DNA from: Chenopodium formosanum
Taxonomy: Eukaryota; Streptophyta; Magnoliopsida; Caryophyllales; Amaranthaceae
Reading direction: 5' to 3'
DNA: 64,000 nucleotides
Assembly: GCA_024500155.1 (NCBI GenBank)
Contig: CM044874.1
Location: 70,417,795 to 70,481,794, forward strand
Below are positions 22,651-36,028 of the stretch, piece after piece. The position numbers and the translations under genes are program-made. Every line of letters starts with the position of its first letter. The stretch's first letter is position 1. Below the pieces are notes generated by a model. The model was not told where the DNA came from. It worked only from the letters and a program-made list of their open reading frames with translations, and searched no databases.

Positions 22651-25600
22651 ATGGCGACAAGAAATCGAACAACACTGTTCAGAAAGCATAGAGATGCAAT
22701 TAAAGCAGTTAAAATGCCGGATTCGTCGTTAATGGGCGGCGTTGGTGGCGGCGGAAGTGGTGGTCCGGTGATCGAGATGACTTCACTCTTAAATTCGAAT
22801 GCATCTTCTTCTTCTTACACTCCTCTTAATACTGAAGATCCTTCTACTTCCAGGTTTTTTGATTTCTCTCTCCTACTGTAATTTACATTTTATCTGATTT
22901 CTGTAAATTGTCTGTTTTTTGGAGTAATTGTGAATTGATGATTGCAAATTTAGCTTATTGAGGGGGGAGGGGTTGCTCGTAAGCTCGGATCGAATCCCGT
23001 TTACATCATTGTCTTTGTGGCTCTCTATATGCAAAAGGAAAGTTAGTTCTAGTTGTATGTAGAATGAACTCAACTTCTGTTTATAAAAGTTGTAATTGAA
23101 AAATGTTAATAGAAATTGGGATGATGGAGTTTGTTCACTTGTTCTGGGTTCAAATTTAGCACTGATGTTTGATGGATTGATCCTTTTTCATATGATCTGT
23201 TTACAAAAGTTGTAACTGAAACATGTTAATAGAAATTGATAGTGTGCTCGTTGCGATGAGGAGATGTGAATTTTCTCACGCATTGCTGTTTGGCAAGGCA
23301 AAGAGAGTAAACAGAGAGAAATATAGTGATTGGATTTGCTGACTGGTTTGCTTCGCTCGGAGAGTGAATTGTCGTTTGTAGTTCATTATCTTGTTGCAAT
23401 TGGAATTTAATTCTCGTCAAGATTGGAGGCTAATGGAGAATCAAAAGGAAGGAATGAGAGGGTTATGAGGAGTGAGGGGTGTAGTAAAAGGAAGGCAAAG
23501 TGAGGGTGTATGAATAAATTATCAGGAATAAATTACGAAGTATTGTTTTGCATTCTTTATTTGTTTAACAATTTTGTTTCCATTGCTTCTGTGGGGTCGA
23601 TGCCCAATTTGTGTACTGAATACGTACACATTCAAATAATGTGGTCAAGAGCTGTGATACTATTGTTGTTTAGAGCTTCTATATTGGGATTCAGACATCA
23701 CTACAGAATATGTGTATATGTGTTTGGTGTGATGAGTGATGACTAATGACTAAGCTATAATTTTTCTGTTTCATCTTGCTTATAAAGGGGGTTTTGTGAC
23801 ATTTTCCACATAATTGACTGAATGTGGATGATGTACTTGTAAATTAGTTATTACTAAGGAAGCTCATTGTCCAAAAGGCGAGAAAGGAAAGACTGCCAAG
23901 GAACCCAAACTAAAGAGGGAGTTGTAATTGATAGCTGAGCCTGGATAGGAAGCCTTACCCCTTAAGGACTTCTTTGAAGGATTTATCCTTAAAAGAGAGG
24001 AGTATGAATCAATAGATGAAGTGATATGACTAAGGAAGTAGATTGCTCATTCCTACTTTGATTAAACCTTGTATTATGGTAGGAGTCTAGGAGTTGAATG
24101 AGTTTCGGGGGTGTAAAATTAAGATACAAGAGGCCATTGGTGAGGGGACCACTACTTTCTTTGGGAGTTCTTATATTCAAGGGTTTAAGGAAGGCATATG
24201 ATAGAGGGATTGGATTATTCTTGTATTTTAAGTGCTGAAAGTGCTATAATATAGAGCCATTTAATGATGCTAAGATATACATTGCTGTTTTCATTACAGA
24301 GTGAGGTAACCCAAGTAATTCCCTGAGCTGTAATGGCTCCTTGTCTTTCTTGGAATCTTATGAATTGGTGGAAGTTGATGATTAATGGTGTTATCAGCTT
24401 AATGAGACTTATGTGGTTGACATGGGTATGAACCCAACATTAATAATTTCGATTTCCAATCTGAAAGTTAGGGAATATACACCTTTTAATGTCTCATATA
24501 CAATATTAGCAAAGGTTTGTTGTTATAGAATATAGATTGGGTAATTTCTTTTTTGGATACTTTCAAGGCTGCTACTTGCTTTGGTGGCCATCAGATTGTT
24601 AATGCACCTCTTGTGGACGGGAAGGTGGTTGTTGTCCCTAGAAGAAGGGATTAGAAGGGTATCATGTTGAAGTTAGACTTTGAAGGTAGGATATGGCAAT
24701 CTCTCTCTCTCTCTCTCTCTCCCCCTTTCCAAAATTCTGAATTCTTTGGGCCTTTTGGTGCCGTTCAATGGGATTTCTCTTGGGTTTTCCTTAGATGCTG
24801 TTTTCCTTAGGCGTATAACTTTTTGAAATTCAGCAGTTCTAGAGTAGTAGAGTGTCTTAGGTTTTAAGGATATTGGAAGTGCTGAAGTGTGCATTATTCT
24901 TTCACAGATTCATGTGTGAAATATGTTAAATCATAATGGTAACTTACCTGTTTTAACATATAAGGTGATGATGTGATTTTGCGGTTTTTGTAGGCGGTAA
25001 TGGTAATGAGTTTATTTTTTATTTTTTAATCTTTTATTCTTGGATATAGAGTTGCATTATTATATACATATGAGACTTTTCTTGCAACAAATAGTTTTGA
25101 GTTCATGCCTCATGCCCATTTGCTCCCATTTACATTGGAGCTTTTTCTACGCTATAGTGTAATTTAGCTGTAATTGGTGAATAAATATACCTCCTATGTG
25201 ATTTAAATGGTGATATGGGCAGATAATGGTAACTTTTGCATAGAGCGAAGAAGCTATTGTAAATTTATCGGCTTTACATTGTTTGACGTTTTTTATTTTA
25301 CTGTTCCTGCAAACTGGAAAGCTTGTATGTGTTGGCTGATATATTGTGTATAGGCTAATTGGAACCAGACACTTTATAAAACAAAGTTATTTTGCAGTAA
25401 TGCTGTTGTCAACATTTAGGGGTAAAACAATGAGGGATGGAGGGGTTGGAGCATTGTCCAAATGCATCTTTTTTTATCTTGAAATAGTATGATACCTCCA
25501 CATTCATTGTCTTAGATGTAAAATAAAAAATCAACCTTCAATGCTGAGTTTGTTCTATTCTTTACCTTGACTGGTTTTAACTTCCAACACTGTTTTTTCC

Positions 25601-28600
25601 TTTTACCGGGGTGGTGGATGTTTAGATATTGACCTTGTACAGATTATGTTTAGGAGATGCTAAGGTTATCCAATGTATAAAAAAGCTCAAGGCGCGCTGA
25701 AGTGATAAGGGTTATGCAGCGCCTTAGGCGCACCTCAATGTGCCTCTTTGAAGTGAGGCGCACTATATAAACGCCTCAGTGTGCGTCTTTGAAGTGAGGC
25801 ACACTATATAAACAGTTAAAAATTTGGCAGAAAATTGCTTTAGGTGCGCCTCGGGTGCCTCTAGTGCGGCAAAACGCCTCTTCCAGGCCAAAAAAAAGCG
25901 CTTACCCCCTATTGCCTTGCGCCTCAGCGCCTAGGTGCGCCTTAAAAGAAACGCATCGCCCAGGCTAAAAAAAAGCGCTTACCCCTTATTGTCTTGCGCC
26001 TCATTGCCTAGGTGTGCCTTAGGCGTGCTTTTTCAAACACTGAGGTTATCACCATTCCCAAGTGGAGATTGTCATGCCAAGGTTTGGATGTTGATGTCAA
26101 AAATAATTTTGTTTACAGAGTAGACATTAACATTAACTTTATCTTAATGCCTCTTGGCAAAACGCAATGACTGTATGCTATTTCACGTTATAGAAGGACC
26201 ATCGAAAGTTTAATGAGCCATTTTGATGTTGTCTTTTTAAAACTGAAGCCAAAGAGTAGTAACATTTTATACTGCCTTTTTTTTTTAACCCCGGTAAGTT
26301 TTGCTCAAAAATATTCATGCTTTTATTCAACCCATTACTTGTGGAGACTTTCAATCAAACTTGTCATTAATAATTGCTTACCTTTTACCTTTTGTTTTCT
26401 TCCTCTATTATCTTTATTGGGTGAGATATGAAGTAGATTGTACGGGAAGGAAAATAATTATAATCAATTAGATTAAGTCCAATATTGATCAATGATATGT
26501 CCAATAAGTCATACTAAATGAACTTATTCCCTGATTTTCTGAAGCAGTAAACGTATTTGAAAGTAGGTTGGCCAAACATAAGATTATGGAGAACAACCAT
26601 GCTGAATGACATCATCAGATTGTACAGAATAAGTTTTAAATTACGCCATTCAGAACTAACTTATACTCCTAGTTGTGGCGACCTGAGTGGTTTTTTTTTT
26701 TTGATTGTGTAATTTATTTCTTTGGTACAGCAGGGATGCATTAACAGTGGGTCTACCACCAGCATGGGTAGACATTGCAGAAGAGATAACTTCAAATATT
26801 CAACGTGCTCGACTCAAAATGGGAGAGCTAGTGAAGGCTCATTCCAAGGCTTTAATGCCGTCCTTTGAAGATGGTAGGGAAGATCAGCGTCTGATTGAAG
26901 GCCTTACCTTAGATATTACTGATATACTGAGGAGATCAGAGAAAAGATTGAAGGAACTTTCAGCACGCGGCCCTTCTGAGGATTCTGGTGTTCGAAAAAA
27001 TGTACAGGTGGGCATTTATACCTGCACTTCTATTTTGCAATTTTTGGTTTAAATTTTCTACTTATGGTGGTTACATGTATCATGTGGTTTAAGCGTTTAT
27101 CTTGATTTATTTGTTAACATATTCATTATATTTATTATTGTTGTCAGTCCTCACTTCCTAACTGAACAATTTTGCATGCATCAGCGCTTGTATTTAGGTT
27201 TGAGGTTTATTACAGTTTAGTACCTCTATCTTATGTCTTGTAAAAAAGAGGTCAGGGAAGAACATTCAAGGGAAGGGTGGGGCCCTTTCTCTCTAACTCT
27301 CTTTTCAATATAATACTTTTGTTTATACATTAGGAGAAACATAGCTACATGAGATCTTGTTAGATTTTTCTCAATATTTATTTGTATAATATCAACTTTT
27401 AATAATTTTTCCTTATAGCCAATTGAAGTTATAAATGATAAAAAGTAGGTGCTGGCAAATGTGTCAGGTCAATATGGTACACAGCAGAGTTAGTATAGGT
27501 GAACTTGACCCTTCAAGCATGAAATGGCAGTTGACGTCATTGTAAAAAAATATTGTTATTGTACAGGAGTGGTCACAGATTCATTTGTGTGTGTGTGTGG
27601 GGGGGGGGGGGGGGGTTGGTTAGCTTCTTCATTGATTAAAGCGACTGTGGGGATTCCCCAATTTATACTTAGGGGAGACACAAAAATATTGGGTTAATCT
27701 TAAGACTTAAGTAGTGCTCTTCAGTTACTTTTTGAGGACATCTTGTGCTCTTTATGTACTTGGGTTTGTGCAATATTTGTAAAGAATAAAACTTTTACAA
27801 AAAATTCTTAAGCTTGGTAAAGATGTTTGAAGATACTCCCTTCATCCGAATCATCCCAGTAGAAAGTTGACCTAATCATGTCTACCCCAATTATAAGTTG
27901 ACATACTACTAGTTAGTTTTTTCTCCTAATTCTTCTCTTAAGTTAAACCTACACTGGCCACACCCATCCACTCTCTTTGCGACTCTTTGTACTTTTTCTT
28001 TCTCCTTGTTCCTGTACCATTCTCTTATCAGTCTCGTGTTATTGCAGAAAGTTGGAGGGGTGATTATATGTAATATCATATTCAAACATTTATTCCTGTT
28101 ATCTAGTACCCTAATGTATTACCTCACTCTTTTTAACCTTCCTCTTGGTGATTAGAGTAGTGAAAAATTATGGAGAACCTCCTTTGGTTTGGGGTAGGAG
28201 AGGACAGGATAGATCATCTTGTGGGGGGTGGGATGAGGATTGTAAGCCTTGGGAGAGGAGTGGTCAAGGTCTCGGAAATTTGGTGGCTTAAAATGTTTCC
28301 AAATTGGGTGAGTGGTTATTCTGCTCCTCTTATGCACACAATTCGCTTTCACATTAATTCTTAGATACAGCCATACAGTTATGTACTTTAGGGTAATGGA
28401 TAGATGTTCTTGCAATTAAACATGCTACCGTGCCTTCTGCTCCATTCTTGGATTTTTTTTTAATTTCTGTGGCATCTCTTTTTTACATTGCCATGGTCAT
28501 ATAAGAAGTTGAGGTTTAAAATTCGGTTTTGGAAAAAAGGCTATGTCTAGATATGTGTTTCTTCATTTCCATCCCTCATCCTTATCACATTTCCCCTTTG

Positions 28601-31600
28601 CATTACATTCTAACTACTGTGTTTGTTTGGTTGTGACTTGTGAGGGTCCAAGCCTTTTATGAAATTTATACTTTTAGAAGATTTAGGTTTGAGGTTCTCT
28701 TTCTATCGCTAGAGCGGAGAGCTTGCTTCTGTTTTTCACAAATAGGCATATCATTTCCTTTCGGTATCTTTTTTTTTTTTTTTTTTTTTGGAAAGCCAAG
28801 GTCCTGAAGAAAATTAACGCATGGTATGGGCTGATACATAACAGAGGCCCAATCAGTGGCTATCCTACATATTATGCCTTGGGTTAAGGTGAACGTCGCC
28901 ACCATGGCCTAGTACTCTTTGGCTAAGGTGACACTCAAACATTTTTGCCTGGCTTACCAAAGGTTTTGGGCTAGAATGGGCTGCGGGCTCCCTGTGTCAG
29001 TGTCAGAGCTCAAAGTCTCAGACTGTGGCCCATTACATTACGCAGGAAAAAAACATCTTAGTAGTGAGGAGTTTTGGGTGTCACATTTTGTTGTGCATTA
29101 TGGCATGGCCTCTTTTGTGTAATAGGTTGTTTTGTGATTATGGAGCTGGGTGTGCTCATTGACTCATGGAAGATTTGTAGGTGCATTGGATTACTTACAG
29201 TGAAGAAAACATTGGGGTGGGCTTGATTGCATGGATGTACTTTGGGTGTTGGTGATGAATGACCGGATTATCTTGAGCAGAAATTTTAGTTGGGACTTAG
29301 GAGCTTTTGGGATAGAGTGTAATTTTTCTGTGAGTGTTTTCTTGTTAGTTTAAGTGAAGTTGAGTGAGATAAGCTATTTTTAATATTCATTACTCCCTAC
29401 ATCTCCAATCAAAAGTTCCATTTCATCCAAAAATCTTGATCCTAAACAAAAGTCCCATTGAATCTTGTTTGGTTTGTATTCACTTTTAATTGACCAAACC
29501 CTAGTAATAGTAGTAATTAACTCTTCTATTCACTTTTTGATCCACCAAACCCCACAATATTGTTCTTTTTTTTTTTTTTTTGAATTTTTTTATCTTCACT
29601 TTAAACAACCAACCCCCACTACCTTACATTTTTATTCAGCTTCCTGAAAAGTGTATGCAAAAGACAAACGGAGACTTTTATATAGGGGTGAAAGTTTTAT
29701 GGTTCTGTTCAATTTTTAAATAAGATTTCTCAATATATCAGAACAAATGATTTACTTCTGAATATTTCTGTGACAGCGTTCCCTTGCTACAGATCTTCAG
29801 AATCTTTCTGTTGAACTGCGTAAGAAGCAGTCAACATATTTGAAGCGACTTAGGCAACAGAAGGAGGTAATGCGTTTACCTCAATATTTTTCATTTTGTA
29901 TTTGGCTAATTGACTTTGCATCTTTTTTATAGAACCGTTGCTTCTTTTTTCTTTGGTACAGGGAACTGATGGTGTTGACTTGGAAATGAACTTAAATGGG
30001 AACATGCTGAAAGACGATGAGGATGAATTCAGTGACATGGTATCATTTTTTGCCGAATTGCTTGAAATTATAGCATTTATCGGTCTTGTATGACTATTTG
30101 TTTATTTGTCGACTAAAACTTGGTTGATTATTCTCGACCAAACCTTAGTATCTGGTTTTAGCTGGTTACAAGTGAACATATGGAGATAGAAATTAAGAAA
30201 ATCACGCTTTTAGCTATTCAAGCTTTGCTGATTGATCTGTGATGATTAAAGGATACATTCTTGAATGCTTAAATAAAATGCATACAGTATACTGTAATAA
30301 TAATTATAATATGATATGATTTCACTTTCTGATACTCCTGTACATTATTTCATGGTGTTTTATGTTTACAGTTGCTCATGATACAAGCAATTGATGCAGA
30401 ATTTGTGTAATAATGTGGTATTGATCCAAGCTATAAGAGATGCAACCCAAATGTTTTATAGCATGAATGTGTTTTCTACATTCCACTCTTGGTAGTTGTT
30501 AGTTATGAGAAGCAATGGAGTATGCCTGCGACCTGGATCTTTGATATTGATTCCAATAGATTGCTAGCCGTCTAACATAATTGAGCCCCTAGTAAAATTG
30601 AGTTTTTAAAATTGAGCTGTTCATTGTAGGTGTAACTCTTAGCAGTTGAAACATATTGTTTATCCGTGTCTTGGTTTACATGAACTCTTCTTGTACAGGG
30701 TCTTGACAATCATCAAATTTCCGAGTTCAAAAAAAGTGATCATTTGACAGCAGAAAGGGAAAGAGAGATCACTCAGGTAACATTTATCCCCACTTCTTAT
30801 CTCTTATCTAAAGCTACACAATTGCCTGTTACTGACTTCTGCCGCATTTGTTTGTTGATTAATCCGGTTAACTTTATAGGTTGTGGAATCTGTAAATGAA
30901 CTTGCTCAGATCATGAAAGACCTATCAGTTCTTGTGATTGACCAGGTTATTTTCACATCATGTATATGTATTTATTCACTTATTTCCATTAATAATTTGG
31001 TGATTGAAGTTGCCATTTCTCTCAGGGTACTATTGTTGATCGGATAGATTACAACATTCAGAATGTTGCAACATCAGTCGAGGAGGGCTTCAAACAGCTT
31101 CAGAAAGTATACTCTCCCCTCTTGCCTTCCCATCCCCTTCTTGCACAGCTCTTGTTTGTCAAAACTTGGATGCTATTAAAAAAAAAAAAATTATGTTTTT
31201 AATTTATCATATGTTAATGCCTCAACTTATGCTTTTGCAATATTAATTTATTGCAGTAGAAAATGTCTAGATATTTTTGAGGAACCTTGTCTTTAGATTG
31301 CTGATGTCTAGTTAGGGGTTCTTTACTTCAGTGGATTTCGTCTTTTTTTTTTTTAAGAAAACCTTAAGCTGTATACGAGATTTGCCCCTTATTTGAGCAG
31401 TGGGATTTGGGTAAATCCCCAAAAGAAAATGATCAAAGACTCACCAGCAGAGTTATATGTTACTCGGACACTTCATTTCACCTCACGTACCGGTGTCGGA
31501 CCCTCGACACTCGGACATTGGTATGACACCCGGACACTTCACTTTTAGTTCAAAATCATGGAATTTTTTCACAAAATAGCCGAGTCGGACGCTTGGACAC

Positions 31601-32357
31601 GTACCCATGTTGGACATGGGTACCCGAATCCAAGTAACATAGGAGCCAGCAGTTGAGTGGAAGAGGTTCTTTAAAGAAATTATATTTCTTGAACAAAGTG
31701 ATTAGTTACCTGCTAGATAAGCACGCCTTAGTCGCAGATTTGATCTGGCTAAAAATAGCCCTACTAATGGAGCATATTAGTTGAGTGTTGGCTCAAGGAG
31801 TATTGGATGATAAATGATCCTACCATAGATAAACATATTGTAGGAAGGAGTCATCACAGGAATACCAAGAGTTTAGTGTTCTTAGTATTTTTAGAATATA
31901 TGACAGCAGAGAAAATGATGATTACATAATACTCTCTGGAGAGTCACTAAAAATTTACTAGGATCTTTGCATACTGCATATTACTCTGTGCATGCAAGAT
32001 ACAAGTAAAAGGGCAAGCAAGAATAAAACTATTTTGAGAACTAAGATTTGGCAGCTTCTTTAAACTGTGCAATTTTTATTTTGTGAGAACCCTAGTATCC
32101 CCAACTGCAATTTTTATTTTTATTTATTTATGCAAACATTCCTATCTTTCCTCACTAAACTGTGCTTGAGTAGGCAATTGTGACTTAGCATTGCTCATCA
32201 AACAAGGGACTGTGACTACATTTATATAGTACGGAATACCTAAAAATGATGTTCTTGCAGCTCAAAATAAGTGCACTTACTGTTTCGCACCATTCTCATA
32301 TTAAGCAACTTCTCTTTGGACATAGAGCTTGAATAAGTACTTAATGTATTAAAATAA

Positions 32358-32393
<36 letters not shown>

Positions 32394-32678
32394 GCATTTC
32401 CTTTTCCTGCATTTTATGAGACTGTAGTTTTCCTGTTTTGCACTAAATTTGTTCTGTTTATAGATTTGTTTATAAGTTAATCTCTGATGCAACATTTGTT
32501 TCTTCATGGAGTAGATGCTGCTATAGTATTGTTGGTCAGTCTGTAATTTCTACACTGCATTTTCATATTTCAGGCGGACAGGTCACAAAAGGGGGGTATG
32601 GCACGGTGCGCAACAATTCTCATTATTATGTGTTTTGTTATGTTGGTGCTTCTCGTTCTAAAAGAGATAATATTCTAG
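22651..32678 (+). CDS. SYP43: SYP4-family syntaxin (SYP41/43-like Qa-SNARE), complete, eight exons, 324 aa
   Basis: Exons: 22651-22853, 26734-27007, 29777-29866, 29962-30039, 30699-30776, 30880-30945, 31026-31106 and 32574-32678. All introns are GT-AG and the phases give one frame of 975 nt. The protein starts MATRNRTTLFRKHRDAIK as SYP4 members do, then has GPVIEMTSLL, TVGLPPAWVD and an N-terminal three-helix region. The Qa-SNARE motif covers about residues 229-291, with the zero-layer glutamine in VIDQ (Q263) just before GTIVDRIDYNIQNVATS. A C-terminal membrane anchor (about 301-320) ends LVLKEIIF. SYP41/42/43 act at the trans-Golgi network in vesicle fusion with SYP61 and VPS45. Wording such as KSDHLTAEREREI and GGM before the anchor is closest to SYP43. 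The ATG context AAAAATGGCG is good. Confidence 0.95.
24698..24722. repeat. (CT)n microsatellite in SYP4 intron 1
   Basis: Uninterrupted TC dinucleotides followed by CCCCC. A GT/poly-G run at about 27588-27615 in intron 2 is similar simple sequence. Confidence 0.8.
25671..26042. mobile_element. hAT-type MITE with GCGCCT repeats, 372 bp, in SYP4 intron 1
   Basis: A perfect 8-bp target duplication AGGTTATC lies at 25663-25670 and 26043-26050. Ends CAATGTATAAAAAAGC and (reverse complement) CAGTGTTTGAAAAAGC are inverted repeats. The interior is full of GCGCCTTAGGCGC-type words and two direct copies of AAAAAAAGCGCTTACCCC. It is far richer in G+C than the intron around it. Confidence 0.88.
26731..26736 (+). 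promoter_or_regulatory. NAGNAG tandem splice acceptor of SYP4 exon 2
   Basis: The intron ends TACAGCAG before GGATGC. Use of the second AG gives ...STSRDAL; use of the first adds CAG and gives ...STSSRDAL, one extra serine (325 aa). Both keep the frame. Arabidopsis SYP43 has SSR at this place, so either form is plausible. Confidence 0.6.
31457..31640. mobile_element. MITE-like inverted repeat, about 184 bp, in SYP4 intron 7
   Basis: Left end ATGTTACTCGGAC and right end TCCAAGTAACAT are inverted repeats. The interior repeats CGGACACTT / GGTGTCGGAC words. No clean target duplication was seen in the flanks, so superfamily and exact limits are open. Confidence 0.55.
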
Positions 32679-33185
32679 CCAATTAGAAACTTTCCTCATG
32701 TGTCTGCGCTAGCAACTGGCATGGAATATCTTAGCTAAATGTCACTGAGGTTCAGTGAGATCGAGAAATCTGTTCATTGTAATTACCTTGGGAACCACAG
32801 ATACAAGCACTGCATAGATTATTTTCTGGGTTCTGAAGCAGGAATGGTGACACGAATACCTCATTTTCTGATGATTTTGGCTAATCACTATAGAAACAAT
32901 TTTTGTAACAATGTTCAGCGGGGTATGAACTCCCCATTGTATATGATCCTTGATCCGTTAGTGTTCTTGATTATTATTGGATTGTTATAAGGAACATCTT
33001 CGTCAGTGGCGAGGTGTTGCTTTTGTATCAGTTAGCATGAATGTGCAAGCTAGTTTAGTAAATCTATAGACTTTCAGGAAATATATTCCGTATACTTGTA
33101 AATCTTTTTTTTGCGAAAGCATATTACTTCGTATTTTGGTGTCTGGTTTGTATGAAGATATGAGGAAGAGAGTTTAAGTTCTCGT
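32679..33185 (+). other. 3' flank of SYP4 (3' UTR and downstream DNA)
   Basis: Begins directly after the TAG at 32676-32678. A moderately mixed-composition stretch up to about 33060 is probably 3' UTR. No AATAAA-type signal could be assigned with confidence. The 83-codon frame at 32739-32990 has no family resemblance. Confidence 0.45.
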
Positions 33186-33197
33186 AAAAAAAAAAAA

Positions 33198-33530
33198 AGA
33201 AAATTTGTAAATTACCACCCATAAAGGGATTCTATTTTGAAATTACTACCCATTAAAACTTTTATTTGAAATAACCACCCATTAAATTAAAAAATATTTC
33301 AGATTACCACCTTTTATGAAATTCCGGTTGAGGGCCCCACCTTATTAACTTCCTTCTTTTTTTTTTTTTTTCATTTCCCTCGACCTAACCTTCTGATTGA
33401 AACATTAAACTCAAAAAAATATTTTCTCTCATCAATTAATTCAACCAAAAGCATCAATCTTTCCCCTTTTTCTTCCTTTAATTCTCTGTCAACTTTGAAA
33501 CTACCCCTTAAGGGTTGAATCAGAACCTTC

Positions 33531-33567
<37 letters not shown>

Positions 33568-34122
33568 CTGCAAATTGGGACCCTATTAGTACTTGCATTT
33601 GCTGTTGAAGTCGCCATCTTGGGGTGTTTTCTGGTGACCAAAAGTGTGTAGGTGAAACTCCTATCAAATGGTGATGTCAATGACGACGCCTGAGGTAAGC
33701 AATTGGGTCCATTTACAATTTTAGACATGTAGCCTAATTGTAAAAAGCCCCCAATTTTAAAGCCAAGGAACCCTAATTCCAAAATTGCAGAAAACCCCCA
33801 ATTTTATTCCCCATGAACCTTAATTCCAAAATTTTAGACATGTACCAGCTGCAATTTGAGGAAATTTGGGGCAAAAGTTGTGAATTGATGTTGGATAATT
33901 TATATAGAAAAAAAAATCGAGGAGGGAAACATTCAAAAGAGTCAAATTCGCCGTTTTTAGCCGTTATGTGGAGCCCTCAAACGGGTTTACCACCGGAATT
34001 ACAAAAAAGGTTGTAATCTGAAAACTTTTTTAATTTAATGGGTGGTTATTTAAAATAAAAGTTTTAATGGGTGGTAATTTCAAAATAGGACCCCTTTTTA
34101 GCTGGTAATTTACAAATTTTCC
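33198..34122. mobile_element. Mutator-like non-autonomous element with ~95-bp inverted repeats, 0.92 kb
   Basis: Left AGAAAATTTGTAAATTACCA and right (reverse complement) GGAAAATTTGTAAATTACCA start long inverted repeats that continue through GAAATTACYACCCATTAAAA and AATAACCACCCATTAAATTA. A 9-A flank lies on each side, compatible with a 9-bp Mutator-type duplication but embedded in poly-A. The inside is non-coding. A poly-T run at about 33533-33567 produces lysine-rich spurious frames. Confidence 0.72.
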
Positions 34123-34131
34123 AAAAAAAAA

Positions 34132-35158
34132 GGAAAAAAAAAAGAGTTGAGATTTGAAGGTATGTAGGGCAAAACTAACGGTAGCGGGTAACTTTTAGAG
34201 GTCGAGTAGCAAATTGTTATAAGAATAGCGAGTAGCTGTCATTAGTGGTGGGTAGAGGCTAATTGTCAAAATAAGGTTTATATTATACGGAGTATAAGTG
34301 TTTGGCAAAAGTAACTAATGGCTAGAGTATCTTTAATGTTAAACTAATAGCTAAATTAGTTAGTAGTTTCAGTTTGCTATTCAAATGAGTCCCACTTGAT
34401 CAATTAGTTTTTAAAATTCTACTTTATTAATCTCCTATATTTTGGAACACTTTTCTTAGGAAAATTTGCTTTCTAAAAAATTACTTTCTAGCTACAAACA
34501 ATGACATTGTTAGCGATTTCTGAAAATTTCTACCAACTCCTTAGTGCATCGCATCTCCAATGCTAAGTTAATTGTTAAATTAGCTTGCCATGCCACTTGA
34601 ATTCAAACTAACCCTCTTTGTACCTATTTTGTGCCCCATGCCACATAAGCTTTACTTTCTCAATTAGTTTTATAATAAATATTATTTTAATGTATTAATC
34701 TCTATTTTTTTTGAAACTTTTTCCTCAAGGATATTTAGGGATGTTCGTGGTGCAGTTTGGTAAAATTATGTTTTGTATCTTTTTCAAACCGCACCATACC
34801 ACACTTCTAACCAAACCGCACCACAAAATGCGATTTGGTATGGTGCGATTTAACCGTATTTTTTAAAAATTATATTTTTAAAACAAAACTTTCATTTTAT
34901 TTTGAAATTATTAATTTATAATTCAAATATTAAATTCTTTTTTTAACCCTTAATCTATAACTATTACTAAAATAACAAACGCTTACATCACAAGTAACAC
35001 CATCTCTCCTTAAAATTGTATACCATCTCTCATAAGAAACTAATTAAATTCTTTCAACAAGTTTATTCTAGAAAATTGGAGTACAGTAAATTGAATACAA
35101 CTCTTCAATTCGATATTCAATTATCTATTTTGTTTTTGCATTAGCTCTAAGTTTGTTG
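34132..35158. other. AT-rich spacer with decayed MITE pieces
   Basis: At about 34552-34700 TCTCCAATG, AATTGTTAAATTAGC and TTGCCATGCCAC echo the Harbinger-like MITE at 8678-9000. At about 34734-34860 GGGATGTTCGTGGTGCAG and GGTATGGTGCG words resemble one end of a hAT-type element; its other end was not found. Confidence 0.4.
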
Positions 35159-35167
35159 TAAAACAAA

Positions 35168-35924
35168 GGAAATTTTGATAATCACCACCATCTATTTTTT
35201 TTTTTTTTTTAATTTTACCACCTAGTTTTTTTTGCAAAAGTTCTAAAAATCCCACCACTTTGTGAGATGACGTCATTGTGGGACCCACAATTCCGTTTTC
35301 CCTCTCTTTCCCTCATCCTTCCCTCGATTTCCCCTGTTCTTTTACTCCCCTCTTTCAATTTCATCTCTGAAATTTGATGTCATTTACAAAAAATTTGCAA
35401 ATTAGGTTATAATTTTTACAATCTAACCTAAAACAAAGTGAATTGATTAGCTTAATTAGAGTTGGGTGATTAATGTGGGGGTTTTGCTAAATTTGACAAA
35501 TTAGAGTTTATGAAGTTAAAATTGAATGAATAAGTGGACAATTAAACAAGTAATTACCACGGATAAACCCCTAATTTGTCGAATTTAGCAAACCCCCCAA
35601 ATTGATTACCCTAATTTGTCGAATTTAGCAAAATCCCCAAATTGATAACCCTAATTTGTCGAATTTAGCAAAACCCCCAAATTGATTACCCAAACCCTAA
35701 TTAAACTAATCAATTCAGTTCGTTGTAGGTTAGATTGTAGAAATTATAACCTAATTTGCGAAATTTGTGTAATTGAAATCAAATTTGAGAGATGAAATTG
35801 AAAGAAGGGAGTAGAAGAATAGGGGAAATCGAGGGAAAGAGAGGGAAAATGAAATTGTGGGTCTCACAATGACGTCATCTCACAAAGTGGTGGGATAGGA
35901 TTTTCAAAACTTTTGGAAATGGGA

Positions 35925-35960
<36 letters not shown>

Positions 35961-36019
35961 TGAGGTGATATTTTCAATTTTGGCAACAATAGATGGTGGT
36001 AATTATTATCAAATTTTCC
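35168..36019. mobile_element. Mutator-like fold-back MITE, 852 bp, 9-bp target duplication
   Basis: A perfect 9-bp duplication TAAAACAAA flanks it (35159-35167, 36020-36028). Ends GGAAATTTTGATAATC and (reverse complement) GGAAAATTTGATAATA begin arms of about 350-400 bp that pair almost to the centre, with TGACGTCA-containing stretches in both (about 35269 and 35871). The centre of the right arm carries a 40-bp triplication. It would form a very long hairpin if transcribed. Confidence 0.85.
35569..35690. repeat. 40-bp tandem repeat, three copies, inside the fold-back element
   Basis: CTAATTTGTCGAATTTAGCA begins at 35571, 35611 and 35651, an exact 40-bp period with a few substitutions. The matching sequence in the opposite arm (near 35482-35510) is present once. 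Confidence 0.85.
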
Positions 36020-36028
36020 TAAAACAAA

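Noticed and set aside
27838..28060. A Stowaway-like left end (ACTCCCTTCATCCG) in SYP4 intron 2, and a similar one at about 29390
   Set aside because: No matching right terminus was found for either; at most truncated remnants.
33371..33782. Frames with long lysine runs
   Set aside because: They read through the poly-T run at about 33533-33567 inside a Mutator-like MITE.
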